A DNA stretch of 64,000 nucleotides from Lederbergia citri (GCF_018343625.1 NZ_JAGYPG010000004.1:251102-315101); one strand, 5' to 3'; shown: positions 42,516-51,216, counted from the first letter of the stretch. The notes: generated by a model from the sequence alone, not told the origin. Numbers and translations: made by a program.

Positions 42516-43406
42516 ATGTGGCAAGAAAAAATAGAGTTTTCCGGCCCATATGATTTTGATTTGGCGTTAAGTAGATTGTCAATGGATCCGCTAAATATTG
42601 TGAACCAAAAAAATCGTTACGTTAAAGTCCCTATTTATCATACAGTGCCTGAAGTGGCGACAGTGCAGGCAATTGGATCAACAGACGAACCAACATTCCT
42701 AGTCAGCGGTCAATATGATGAAACAAAATTAAATATCATAGAAAAAATTTCGGAAATATTTCAATGGAACACGTCTTTGGCTAAAATTCAGAATCACTTT
42801 TTAACAACATCTTTGAATAAAATCTTCGAAAATCATCGAGGAACACCAATAGTATTAGATTTTTCACCATTTACAACGTTAGTAAAATCGATTATTCATC
42901 AACAAGTGAATATGAAATTTGCCATTTCCTTGACCGAAAGTTTTGTTAAAACATTTGGCTTCCACATTGACGATGTTTATTTTTATCCATCACCAGAGAC
43001 AATCGCAAATATGGAACCAGAAATGTTAAGACCATTAAAATTTAGTCAGCGAAAAGCGGAATATGTAATAGAACTCGCTAAACAAATTGTAAATGGCAAA
43101 ATAAATTTAGAGCAATTGTCAAAACTGTCTGATGAAGAAATTATGAAAGAATTAATAAAAATTCGTGGAGTCGGCCCGTGGACCGTTCAATGTTTCCTTT
43201 TATTCGGACTAGGAAGACCTAATCTATTTCCTTTTGCAGATATAGGTTTACAAAATGCGATTAAAGAACTATACGAACTTGATCGGAAGCCTACAAAAGA
43301 AGAGATGTTGGAATATAGCAGCGAATGGCATCCATATTTAAGCTATGCCTCCCTCTATTTATGGAGAAGTATTGAACCGCCCATCAAAGAATTAATAGTA
43401 GAATGA
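42516..43406 (+). CDS. DNA-3-methyladenine glycosylase II-type (YfjP/AlkA)
   Basis: 296 aa base-excision repair enzyme. AlkA-like N-terminal domain, then helix-hairpin-helix with GPD: LIKIRGVGPWTVQCFLLF and the catalytic Asp in FPFADIGLQNAI. Removes alkylated purines. Start ATG 42516 behind GGGGGAG; the open frame begins at 42501. Its stop overlaps the start of rlmD (ATGA), a coupled pair conserved as yfjP-yfjO in B. subtilis. Confidence 0.92.
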   Translation: MWQEKIEFSGPYDFDLALSRLSMDPLNIVNQKNRYVKVPIYHTVPEVATVQAIGSTDEPTFLVSGQYDETKLNIIEKISEIFQWNTSLAKIQNHFLTTSLNKIFENHRGTPIVLDFSPFTTLVKSIIHQQVNMKFAISLTESFVKTFGFHIDDVYFYPSPETIANMEPEMLRPLKFSQRKAEYVIELAKQIVNGKINLEQLSKLSDEEIMKELIKIRGVGPWTVQCFLLFGLGRPNLFPFADIGLQNAIKELYELDRKPTKEEMLEYSSEWHPYLSYASLYLWRSIEPPIKELIVE

Positions 43407-44800
43407 GTGATTATATGACAAAAGAGAATGAAACGATAATCAAAGTAAATCAACAATTCCCCCTTACGATAAAACGACTTGGAATCAATGGTGAAGGCGT
43501 TGGCTATTTTAAAAAGAAGGTTGTTTTCGTCCCTGGAGCACTACCTGGTGAAGAAGTTGTTGTGGAAGTTGTAAAAGTTCATCCTAAATTTTCAGAAGCC
43601 ATCGTAAAAAAGGTCCGAAAACGATCTCCATTTCGAGTAAAAGCACCTTGCCCTGTATACGAGCAATGTGGCGGCTGCCAGCTTCAGCATTTACGCTATG
43701 ATCAACAGTTAAATGAAAAACGAGATATCTTACTACAAGCGTTTGAAAGACATACGAAATTCAATGTCGAAGATCTAGATATACGTGAAACCATTGGTAT
43801 GGAAGATCCATGGAAATATCGTAATAAAAGCCAATTTCAATTGCGAGAAATGAACGGAAGAATTGTGGCTGGGCTTTATAGTTTGAATTCCCACCGGCTA
43901 ATTAGTGTCCCTGAGTGCATCGTACAGCATCCTGCAACCAATAAGGTAAATAATGCAATAAAGCAAATTTTTGAAGACTTCAAGGTCCCCGTTTTTAATG
44001 AAAAAACGAAAAAAGGTATTGTGAAAACGATCGTTACTCGCGTAGGAGTACAAACTGGACAAGTTCAAGTTGTCATCGTGACAGCAGGGGAAAAACTTCC
44101 GCGCAAAGAAATGATTGCGGAAGAAATCAAAAAACGTCTACCCGAAGTCGTTTCGGTTATGCAAAATATTAACCCAAGGCAAACATCACTCGTTTTCGGA
44201 GAAAAAACGCTTAATATTACGGGAAAAGAATTCATTGACGAGAAAATGAATGAATTCACTTATGAGCTTTCAGCGCGTGCTTTTTTTCAATTAAATCCCG
44301 AACAAACAGTGAAACTTTATGATGAAGTAAAAAAAGCCACTGCTCTCACTGGAAAGGAAAAAATTGTGGATGCCTATTGTGGTTCTGGAACCATTGGACT
44401 ATGGCTGTCTGATGGTGCTGCAGAAATTCGTGGAATGGATATAATTCCTGAATCAATTGAAGACGCAAAGAAAAATGCTTTGAAACATGGTATCCAGAAC
44501 GCCAAGTATGAAACAGGAAAAGCGGAAGATATTTTACCAAAATGGTTAAAACAAGGATGGAGTCCAGACGTAATTATTGTAGATCCACCACGTACAGGCT
44601 GCGATTCGAAGTTTTTACAAACTCTTTTAAAAATAAAACCAAAAAAATTTATTTATGTATCCTGCAATCCTTCTACATTGGCAAAAGATTTACAAGCCAT
44701 CAGCCACATGTATGAAGTGAAGTATATTCAGCCATTAGATATGTTTCCTCAGACTGCGCATGTGGAAAGCTGTTCACTACTTGTAAGGAAAGAGAAATAA
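43403..44800 (+). CDS. rlmD: 23S rRNA (uracil-C5)-methyltransferase, RlmD/RlmCD family
   Basis: 465 aa. N-terminal TRAM domain (GINGEGVGYFKKKVVFVPG), a [4Fe-4S] cysteine cluster (CPVYEQCGGCQ), and a C-terminal SAM methyltransferase: VDAYCGSGTIGLWLS, VDPPRTGCD and the nucleophilic Cys in VSCNPSTLAKDL. Forms m5U in 23S rRNA. Start 43403 overlaps the previous stop by 4 nt; ATG 43415 also possible. B. subtilis has two such paralogues (YefA, YfjO); position favours the YfjO type. Confidence 0.92.
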   Translation: MSDYMTKENETIIKVNQQFPLTIKRLGINGEGVGYFKKKVVFVPGALPGEEVVVEVVKVHPKFSEAIVKKVRKRSPFRVKAPCPVYEQCGGCQLQHLRYDQQLNEKRDILLQAFERHTKFNVEDLDIRETIGMEDPWKYRNKSQFQLREMNGRIVAGLYSLNSHRLISVPECIVQHPATNKVNNAIKQIFEDFKVPVFNEKTKKGIVKTIVTRVGVQTGQVQVVIVTAGEKLPRKEMIAEEIKKRLPEVVSVMQNINPRQTSLVFGEKTLNITGKEFIDEKMNEFTYELSARAFFQLNPEQTVKLYDEVKKATALTGKEKIVDAYCGSGTIGLWLSDGAAEIRGMDIIPESIEDAKKNALKHGIQNAKYETGKAEDILPKWLKQGWSPDVIIVDPPRTGCDSKFLQTLLKIKPKKFIYVSCNPSTLAKDLQAISHMYEVKYIQPLDMFPQTAHVESCSLLVRKEK

Positions 44801-44843
44801 TAGATGTAAAAGTAAGTAAATAACCTTTTTTAAGAAAGCTCAG

Positions 44844-44872
44844 GCTGTCGAGAAAGTCTCGACAGCTTTTTA
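44844..44872 (+). terminator. Terminator of the yfjP-rlmD operon
   Basis: Stem CTGTCGAGA / TCTCGACAG then CTTTTT. Confidence 0.88.
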
Positions 44873-45084
44873 ATATGCGTCCAACATGGTGTAGTAAGTG
44901 AAAAAGTATTAAGACCATGTTATGTAATTAGCTAGATTCAACAGGCATCCAGTCCTATTAATATTAATTATATATTGTAAAAACCTTCTTATGGCATATA
45001 ATCCTTGAGATTCAGGGCAAATACCCAGGTGATTTATCCGCTAATGCATATGCTTTAATGACTATATATATGAGGAGGATAAAA

Positions 45085-45361
45085 GTGATAATATAATGCC
45101 CCTAACATAACAGATGAATGGATTCGTCAAGGTATTGGTTTAGGTGGTCCTGGCTCGGGGTTTGGCTTTTCTCCTGGTCTAGGATTAGGTGGCCCAGGCT
45201 CAGGGTTTGGCTTTGCCCCTGGTCTAGGATTAGGTGGACCTGGCTCTGGACTTGGTTTTTATCCAGGTCTTGGCTTTGGTGGTCCGGGCTTTGGATATGG
45301 GTATCCGCATCCATACCCATACTACCCATATCACCACTATCCATACCATTATCATTACTAG
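45085..45361 (+). pseudogene. Gly/Tyr/Pro/His-rich coat-like protein with start-proximal frameshift
   Basis: GAGGAGG (45072-45078) lies 6 nt before GTG 45085, but that frame stops at TAA after three codons. Skipping one A (near 45091) joins it to an open 89-codon frame (45092-45358) with no ATG, GTG or TTG of its own: YNAPNITDEWIRQGIGLGG, then three near-identical units LGGPGSGFGF-SPGLG, and a tail rich in Tyr, Pro and His (PHPYPYYPYHHYPY). The composition is typical of spore-coat proteins. Either a recent frameshift, a sequencing error, or a programmed shift. Confidence 0.6.
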
Positions 45362-45784
45362 GCCACTTTAGTGTTATGTACTATTTGTATTTATACAGTT
45401 ATAGAAAGATAAGTAGTACGATTTTAGAAAAGGTGGCAATTCTGAATTTATTAGAGACGCCACTTTCTTGTTTATAATAAATGAAATAAGCGTGGATTCG
45501 AAGTTAATTAAAAAGGAGAAAAAGGTACTCACATTATTAAAACTGCAATAAATTGATATAGTTGTCAACTGACTTGACAAAATGAGTGACTAAACCAAGT
45601 TCTATATAGTTTAGTCATTTTTTTAATCTCCGAATTAAAGTAGAAGACCTCTCAAAGTACCTACTTAAAATAAAATATCATTAGTATTCTCCTACCTATC
45701 GGAATACAATTTACCGTGTGAAAAAATTTTCCACTTTCTTACACTTATCATAAAAACTTATGCATTTTTAAGGAGGATTGAAGT
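45362..45784 (+). other. Intergenic region with a palindrome and terminator, no gene
   Basis: No convincing ORF. AAAAAGGAG at 45521-45529 is followed only by very short frames. TTGTCAA-ctgac-TTGACAA at 45562-45580 is a perfect 7-bp inverted repeat resembling MarR-family operators, followed at once by a terminator (45587-45625). It may be what remains of a regulator that once governed the ABC-2 transporter downstream. Confidence 0.4.
45587..45625 (+). terminator. Rho-independent terminator with no obvious upstream gene
   Basis: Stem TGACTAAAC / GTTTAGTCA then TTTTTTT. Could be an attenuator before the ABC transporter. Confidence 0.65.
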
Positions 45785-46714
45785 GTGCCTATATTGGAAG
45801 TAAAGGAACTTCGTAAAACGTTTCAAACGGTGGTAGCTGTTGATTCGATTAGCTTTTCAGTGGAGGCGGGTGAAATTTTTACGATTATCGGTCCTAATGG
45901 GGCTGGAAAAACAACAACTTTAGAGATGATTGAAGGACTGCAAACTCCGGATTCTGGAGAAATCAAAATAAAAGAAATGAACTGGAAACGTAATGCTGAA
46001 CAAATTAAGCAAATCATCGGCGTCCAACCGCAGACAAGTGCATTATTTGACTTACTAACCGTTTATGAAAGCCTAGATGTGTTTGCCGGTTTATATAAAC
46101 GTTCCCGGCCAGTTGAAGAAGTTCTCGAATTCATTAACTTAACTGAACATCGAAATAAACGAGTAAAGGTTTTATCCGGTGGGCAAAAACAGCGTCTTGC
46201 TATCGGCATAGCACTCGTCAATGATCCAGATATTTTATTTTTTGATGAACCGACCACTGGGCTCGACCCACAAGCACGAAGAAACATATGGGATATTGTC
46301 CGGAATCTTAAAGGCTTAGGGAAGACAACGATATTAACGACGCATTATATGGAAGAAGCGGAAAAGTTAAGCGACCGTGTGTGTATTGTTGACCAAGGAA
46401 AAATCATCGCCTTAGATACTCCACAAAACTTGATTTACCTTTTGTCACAAGAACGTGAAATACACCTTTCTTTTCCAACTACATTAAAAGATGTTGAGAA
46501 ATTCGTTGATATAGTGATGCAATATCCCGGAGTGACAAACGTAAAAACTGAGCTAAATACTCTTTATTTTTCAACAACGAATACTGAACAATCATTATAT
46601 GAGCTTTTCAAATACACGACAGAGAATCAAATTGAAGTTAAACAGATCGGGATTAAAGATGTAAGCCTTGAAGATGTTTTTATCTCTTATACAGGGAAAG
46701 AGTGGAGGGACTAA
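45785..46714 (+). CDS. ABC-2 type transporter ATP-binding protein
   Basis: 309 aa. Walker A GPNGAGKTTTLEMI, signature LSGGQKQRLAIGIAL, Walker B ILFFDEPTTGLDP, H-loop TTHYMEE, and a C-terminal extension of about 85 residues typical of DrrA/daunorubicin-type and YhaQ-like ATPases. Start GTG 45785 behind AAGGAGG. Drives export by the permease encoded next (a 2-nt gap between the frames). Substrate unknown: drug, antimicrobial peptide or lipid. Confidence 0.94.
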   Translation: MPILEVKELRKTFQTVVAVDSISFSVEAGEIFTIIGPNGAGKTTTLEMIEGLQTPDSGEIKIKEMNWKRNAEQIKQIIGVQPQTSALFDLLTVYESLDVFAGLYKRSRPVEEVLEFINLTEHRNKRVKVLSGGQKQRLAIGIALVNDPDILFFDEPTTGLDPQARRNIWDIVRNLKGLGKTTILTTHYMEEAEKLSDRVCIVDQGKIIALDTPQNLIYLLSQEREIHLSFPTTLKDVEKFVDIVMQYPGVTNVKTELNTLYFSTTNTEQSLYELFKYTTENQIEVKQIGIKDVSLEDVFISYTGKEWRD

Positions 46715-46716
46715 CG

Positions 46717-47820
46717 ATGAAGCAGTTTCGAAAGCTATTTGAAGCGAATTTTAAATCCACATTTCGCGAAAAAGCTGTATGGGGCTGGTCTATTGCCTTC
46801 CCAGTTTTATTAATGGTTATTTTCCTTACCATTTTTGGTGGATTGAATGATGGAGACACTTCTTTTGAGGCTAACATTGTGACCGTGATGGATGAGCCTA
46901 ACGAACTAGCTTCAAACTTAGAAACAATTTTAAAGCATATCCCAATGCTTGCTTGGAAAAAAGATTCTCCGGTTAGCAGGAAACAAGCTGAAGTTTGGCT
47001 AAAAGATAAAAAGATTGATGCAGCCATTGTGCTTCCTGCAAGTCCTGATGCAAAGTCAGTTGAGTTATTATTAAACAAAGAAAAAGAAAATTCCACACTA
47101 AGTCAAATTATGAGCGGGATTGTAAACAGTATTTTACAAGAAACGAATAATAAAATTGCAGAAGTAACACCGCAGCTATTTTTGCAAACAAAATTTATTT
47201 CATCAGGTAATGATCAACTAAAATATACCGATTTTCTTGTTACGGGCATGATTGCTTTATCGATCGCCCAAGCAGGGTTATTTGGGATGGTCAGTTTAAT
47301 TGAAATGCGTCGCAATGGTCTGTTAAAGCGAATGATGGTAACACCAATCACTATGAAAACATTCGGTTTAAGCATTTCACTCGTGCGACTTATTCTCTCC
47401 GTTGTACAAATCTTGCTGCTTACATTAATCGGTGTTCTCTTTTTCAAAGCTACGCTAAATATCAATATCCTTTCTTTTTTGATTATTTTTATCGTCGGAA
47501 CGATCTCCTTTTCCGCTCTCGGATTTATGATAACCGCATTTACAAAATCAATGGATGGCTATATGGGACTCGCGAATATTTGCAGTTTTCTCATGATGTT
47601 TTTAAGCGGGATTTTCTTTGAATTATCTATACTGCCAAGTTATGTTAAGCCGCTGTCAGTCATCTCCCCGCTAACTTATTTTGCGAATGGCATTCGTGAT
47701 AGCATGGTTTATGGACTAGGGATTTTAAACACGCATTTTTGGTTAAATATTGGCGTACTCGCATTATGGGCAGTTGTAACATTTGCTGTTGGTGCAAAGT
47801 TTTTTAAGTGGGAGGCTTAA
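46717..47820 (+). CDS. ABC-2 type transporter permease
   Basis: 367 aa. One N-terminal transmembrane segment (about 25-43), a large extracytoplasmic domain (about 50-165), then five transmembrane segments with LRLILSVVQ-type and MMFLSGIFFELSILP loops. Matches the YhgE/DrrB-like ABC-2 exporters. ATG 46717 has GTGGAGGG at 7 nt. Terminator directly after, so the operon is a two-gene exporter. Confidence 0.92.
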   Translation: MKQFRKLFEANFKSTFREKAVWGWSIAFPVLLMVIFLTIFGGLNDGDTSFEANIVTVMDEPNELASNLETILKHIPMLAWKKDSPVSRKQAEVWLKDKKIDAAIVLPASPDAKSVELLLNKEKENSTLSQIMSGIVNSILQETNNKIAEVTPQLFLQTKFISSGNDQLKYTDFLVTGMIALSIAQAGLFGMVSLIEMRRNGLLKRMMVTPITMKTFGLSISLVRLILSVVQILLLTLIGVLFFKATLNINILSFLIIFIVGTISFSALGFMITAFTKSMDGYMGLANICSFLMMFLSGIFFELSILPSYVKPLSVISPLTYFANGIRDSMVYGLGILNTHFWLNIGVLALWAVVTFAVGAKFFKWEA

Positions 47821-47828
47821 TTAGGAAT

Positions 47829-47866
47829 AACCGTTTCGATGTATTCAGCATTGAAACGGTTTTAAT
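47829..47866 (+). terminator. Terminator of the ABC-2 exporter operon
   Basis: Stem AACCGTTTC / GAAACGGTT followed by TTAATAATTTT. Confidence 0.8.
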
Positions 47867-47956
47867 AATTTTAGAAATCTAAATACAAAAACCTATTTAC
47901 TTAATCTATTGTACATATATACATAATTTAAAAAGAATATTCATGGAAGAAGAATA

Positions 47957-48273
47957 ATGAATTGGGAACATACGGCCTTATTAAACATTGATATTCAACA
48001 TGGTCGCTTTTCGGAAAAGCCTCGATTATTTAAAAGTGATGAATTCTTAACTAACATACAAACACTCATTACGTTTGCACATTAAAAACAGATTTGCTGA
48101 TTTTTCTAACATTACACAATGGTAAAAAAGGAACATTAACAGAAAAAGGAACTGCTGGCTGGCAACTTCACCCTTCGCTCGTGGTGAAACTTTCACCTTC
48201 CTTTTTCTTCATGAACTTATCAAAACCCGTAACACAAACCCACAAGCAAGAATATTTTGAATGGAGAATATAG
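47957..48273 (+). pseudogene. Isochorismatase-like (cysteine hydrolase) pseudogene
   Basis: ATG 47957 opens MNWEHTALLNIDIQHGRF...FLTNIQTLITFAH then TAA at 48083-48085; the motif ALLNIDIQ and the helix with NIQTLITFA are the N-terminus of isochorismatase hydrolases. Further on, another frame resumes with HNGKKGTLTEKGTAGWQLHPSL, the family's GTxGWxLHP block. The catalytic Cys region and C-terminus are gone. Internal deletion and frameshift make it non-functional. Confidence 0.6.
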
Positions 48274-48288
48274 AGGAGGTAAAGGCCA

Positions 48289-48576
48289 GTGGATCAAACT
48301 GTACAAGATCATAGAGATATGAAGCATTTTCATGATAAGGCTAAACATCATATGTATCAATTTGTTCAAGTTGAATTAAATGATGGCTCTGTTTATCAAG
48401 GAATACTACACAGCCATGATCATGAAAAATTATATCTTATTATGCCTAAAATGCATCATCACATGGGAGAGGAAAGCAGCAGTCGCTTATTTCCATTTTT
48501 CGGACCTTTTGGATTATTCGGATTCCCTTTCTTTGGAATCAGGGCATTCGGACCATTTTTCCCGTTCTTTATCTAA
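48289..48576 (+). CDS. Small protein with Sm-like N-terminus and Phe/Gly-rich tail, 95 aa
   Basis: His-rich start (MDQTVQDHRDMKHFHDKAKHHM), then FVQVELNDGSVYQGILHS, which fits the beta1-beta3 Sm/Hfq-type pattern (hydrophobic-x-L-x-D-G-x-x-x-x-G), then a low-complexity tail of Phe, Gly and Pro (FFGPFGLFGFPFFG). AGAGGAGG precedes GTG 48289. The tail resembles coat or membrane-associated proteins. Family not recognised. Confidence 0.7.
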   Translation: MDQTVQDHRDMKHFHDKAKHHMYQFVQVELNDGSVYQGILHSHDHEKLYLIMPKMHHHMGEESSSRLFPFFGPFGLFGFPFFGIRAFGPFFPFFI

Positions 48577-48587
48577 GCTACGGAACT

Positions 48588-48630
48588 AAAAAGGCTTGCG
48601 GCCATATAAATGGTACTGCAAGCCTTTTTG
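48588..48630. terminator. Bidirectional terminator
   Basis: Stem AAAAAGGCTTGC / GCAAGCCTTTTT between two convergent genes. Confidence 0.88.
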
Positions 48631-48632
48631 AT

Positions 48633-49355
48633 TTACTCCTTAGTACATGTAAAAATTCGAAAATCCATGACCCCATCATACTTATACATATTATTAAAAT
48701 GCTCCATCATGACCATAAATAGTTTCGGTTCAATAGATTCTGAGTAGTGAAATTCAGGTATTGAATTATTTTGTGTAAGAGAATATGGCGGTTTGTAAAC
48801 TTGTAAATTTTTAAAACCGGTATCTTCTAATAAAGTGATCCACTCCTCCTCCATTAAGAAAGATCCAAAGCCATAAAATTTTTTTATTTCTTCCTGTTCA
48901 GTATCTTCAAGCTGCTGATTCATCGTAAGTTCATTAGCAATGAAACGGCCACCGCTTTTTAATAAGCGAAAAATTTCTTTAAGTGCTCTAGGTGCATTGA
49001 CAAAAGCAAGCACAGACTCAGAAAAAATATAATCAAATGTATCGTTCCCAAGAGGGCAATTCTCAATGGATCCTTGAATAATCTCCACAGGTAATTGGTT
49101 TTTTGCCATCCTATATCTAGATTTTTCCACCATGATTGGGTTAATATCCATCCCTGTTACATTTGCTCCATAATGGGAAGCTAAATATGCTGTTGTTTGA
49201 CCAGTACCGCATCCTACATCTAAAATATGAGACGCTTCGTTTATTCCTTCAGATTCCAATAATTCTTTTGTAAGATCCATACCCCCGGGGTGTGCACTAC
49301 CGACACCAAATTTGGATAAGAATTCTAAATAAATAGACTGCTCGATTAGAACCAC
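48633..49355 (-). CDS. SAM-dependent class I methyltransferase
   Basis: 240 aa. Motif I ILDVGCGTGQTTAYLASHYG, the acidic loop VTGMDINP, and the motif IV-V region DTFDYIFSESVLAFV; otherwise the usual Rossmann fold. Similar to UbiE/methyltransferase-11 proteins, substrate unknown. Start GTG 49355 lies directly behind AAAGAAG with tight spacing; no better start is in frame. Monocistronic. Confidence 0.85.
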   Translation of the reverse strand: MVLIEQSIYLEFLSKFGVGSAHPGGMDLTKELLESEGINEASHILDVGCGTGQTTAYLASHYGANVTGMDINPIMVEKSRYRMAKNQLPVEIIQGSIENCPLGNDTFDYIFSESVLAFVNAPRALKEIFRLLKSGGRFIANELTMNQQLEDTEQEEIKKFYGFGSFLMEEEWITLLEDTGFKNLQVYKPPYSLTQNNSIPEFHYSESIEPKLFMVMMEHFNNMYKYDGVMDFRIFTCTKE

Positions 49356-49457
49356 CTTCTTTATATCTTTTTGGCATGATATGAATTAAGAAGAGGATGG
49401 GTTCCTGTCATAAAGCAGTATTACCTGTAAAGGAGCCAAAAGATTATTGCTATACTG

Positions 49458-50747
49458 TTAGTTCAATTCATAGGTGGCTTGATTTAATCCATCCGCTATA
49501 ACTGCAACTTGTGCCGATGCACTTGATATCTCTGTAATTACTTTTATAAAAGACTGTATTTCACTTTCAATTAAATTATTTTGTTCTTTGTTTTTTACCA
49601 TAGACTTTAAGATTTCTTCAAAGGCGTCATTTGTACTTAACATTATTTTAGTTCCATTTTGAATAATATCTGCTACTTCATGAATAGAAGAAGTTACATT
49701 ATTGATTTGAATCTTTGTTTCTGATATAAGTTTGGATACTTCTAAAATTGATTTCTTGGTTTGCTCTGACAAGTTGCGAATTTCGTTTGCTACAACCCCA
49801 AAACCTTTCCCATATTGACCAGCTCGAGCAGACTCAATAGCAGCATTCAAGGATAAGAGGTTGGTCTGGTCAGAAACAGACTTGATAATTGAAACAACCA
49901 TATCAATTTGATCTGATAAACGATTCAATTCATTTGAATTGGTGATAATATTATCCACACTTGCCTTTGTAAACTCCATACTTTCTCTTGATTTTTGTAA
50001 TTGGTCCATCCCGTTATAAGAGTAATATTCAGCCTCGCTCGCTAGTTCTGATCCTTGTCGAGCTAATTCCGTGATGGCAGCTGATTGTAAATTTAAATGT
50101 TCAATAGAAGCACTCGTCTCTTCAGCGATTGCCGCTAAATCCTCTGCTCTACTTCCCACTTGTTGAATTTTAGATCTCTTTTCTTCTTGAAGTTGACGTT
50201 GCTTTTCTGTCTCCTGCTCATATGCTTCTAGGACTAATTGCTGTTCAAAATTAAGTAATTTGCTAATAGCTTTAACTGCATCCATTAAATCGGATTTATT
50301 TTCTATTTTTTCCGCCACAAGTTTTATTAATGAATTCATTAAATTCTGAAATGCGCTCATATACCATTTTGTTTTTAAACCTACTTTTACATGTACATGA
50401 GCTATCCGAACTCTTTTCGCGATAAATTCCTGATTAATCTCACCAGCAAACATCTCCATAATATGGATCCTAAACGTCTGTTTAAGTCTGTCCACTGTAC
50501 TATACGTTTCAATAATTTGCTGCAAATTTGGTTTATTTATTATGTTTTCATAAAACTCATTTACAATGGTAGTAATGTTTTGGTGAATGATTGGTTCTAA
50601 TCCCTTAACAATGAATAAATCTTTTTCACTAAGGGAAATAATCTCGATTTGCCTTTTTAATTCTGTCTCAGGAGGAATAATAAATTGAATTTGTTTTTCA
50701 TGTCTGTTTTGTGTAAGAGTTTGAGTTTTTTTTCTAAATATTATCAC
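49458..50747 (-). CDS. hemAT: HemAT-like globin-coupled oxygen sensor chemoreceptor
   Basis: Soluble aerotaxis transducer. N-terminal heme globin domain (about residues 40-175): the proximal His is the second His of AHVHVKVGL, followed by KWYMSAFQNL. C-terminal methyl-accepting signalling domain with the conserved hairpin (NLLSLNAAIESARAGQYGKGFGVVANEIRNLSEQT). 429 aa, like B. subtilis HemAT. The start is unclear: AGGAGG fits an ATG (50756) that stops after two codons, while GTG 50747 (MIIFRKK) is in frame but 13 nt from the site. A Fnr-type box lies upstream. Confidence 0.9.
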   Translation of the reverse strand: MIIFRKKTQTLTQNRHEKQIQFIIPPETELKRQIEIISLSEKDLFIVKGLEPIIHQNITTIVNEFYENIINKPNLQQIIETYSTVDRLKQTFRIHIMEMFAGEINQEFIAKRVRIAHVHVKVGLKTKWYMSAFQNLMNSLIKLVAEKIENKSDLMDAVKAISKLLNFEQQLVLEAYEQETEKQRQLQEEKRSKIQQVGSRAEDLAAIAEETSASIEHLNLQSAAITELARQGSELASEAEYYSYNGMDQLQKSRESMEFTKASVDNIITNSNELNRLSDQIDMVVSIIKSVSDQTNLLSLNAAIESARAGQYGKGFGVVANEIRNLSEQTKKSILEVSKLISETKIQINNVTSSIHEVADIIQNGTKIMLSTNDAFEEILKSMVKNKEQNNLIESEIQSFIKVITEISSASAQVAVIADGLNQATYELN

Positions 50748-50824
50748 TTTTTCATAACTACCTCCTTTATGTTCCGAGCACGTGTTTATTCGAAATGATA
50801 ATACCAAAAATCTATGTGGAGAGA

Positions 50825-50840
50825 TGTGATAAACATCACA
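50825..50840 (-). promoter_or_regulatory. Fnr/CRP-type box upstream of hemAT
   Basis: TGTGA-TGTTTA-TCACA (minus strand), a perfect TGTGA-N6-TCACA palindrome, centred 41-42 nt before a predicted start site given the TATTAT at 50803-50798. That spacing is the class II arrangement of Fnr-activated promoters in B. subtilis. Confidence 0.7.
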
Positions 50841-51050
50841 TTTATAAGAATCTTTTGAGATGTTTGATAATTTTATTGATGGTATATAACTAGAAGTTCG
50901 TCAATGGAGGGGCAAACTTCAAAGAGAAATGCCATTTCTAGTTAAAGAGCGTTAGGATCCGAAATTAATTTAATTAGCTGACAAAGGCTAATGTTATTGA
51001 CTCATCACTTTATCCTTGTTAACATTCTTTTATTACTTTTTTATAAAAAC

Positions 51051-51117
51051 CTTGTATAAGTTCAATAATAAGGCTTGAACGTCTCTACCCGGCTGCGGTA
51101 AATTGCCGGTCTACAAG
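51051..51117 (+). ncRNA. Purine (guanine-class) riboswitch
   Basis: P1 CTTGTA / TACAAG, then ATAATAAGG, GTCTCTACC, GGTAAA and the 3' CCGGTCTACAAG. The base preceding the P1 3' strand (UAC) is C, corresponding to C74 of the xpt aptamer, so guanine or hypoxanthine rather than adenine is expected. A terminator follows at 51163-51199, so ligand should switch transcription off. Confidence 0.9.
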
Positions 51118-51162
51118 GGAATGAGAAAAATCCATAAGCTTTTTCTTGTCCTTTGTAAACCT

Positions 51163-51199
51163 TCCTCTGGCAGTTCGAGTTTGACAGGGGATTTTTTTA
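51163..51199 (+). terminator. Riboswitch expression-platform terminator
   Basis: Stem CCTCTG / CAGGGG (one G-U pair) with a loop of about 15 nt, then ATTTTTTT; precedes the permease ribosome site. Confidence 0.7.
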
Positions 51200-51216
51200 T
51201 ATTCGGGGGACTCATC

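Noticed and set aside
45118..45477. 119-codon plus-strand frame rich in Trp and Arg
   Set aside because: Shadow of the Gly/Tyr-rich coat-like frame; composition is an artefact of reading GGT/CCT repeats out of frame, and there is no ribosome site.
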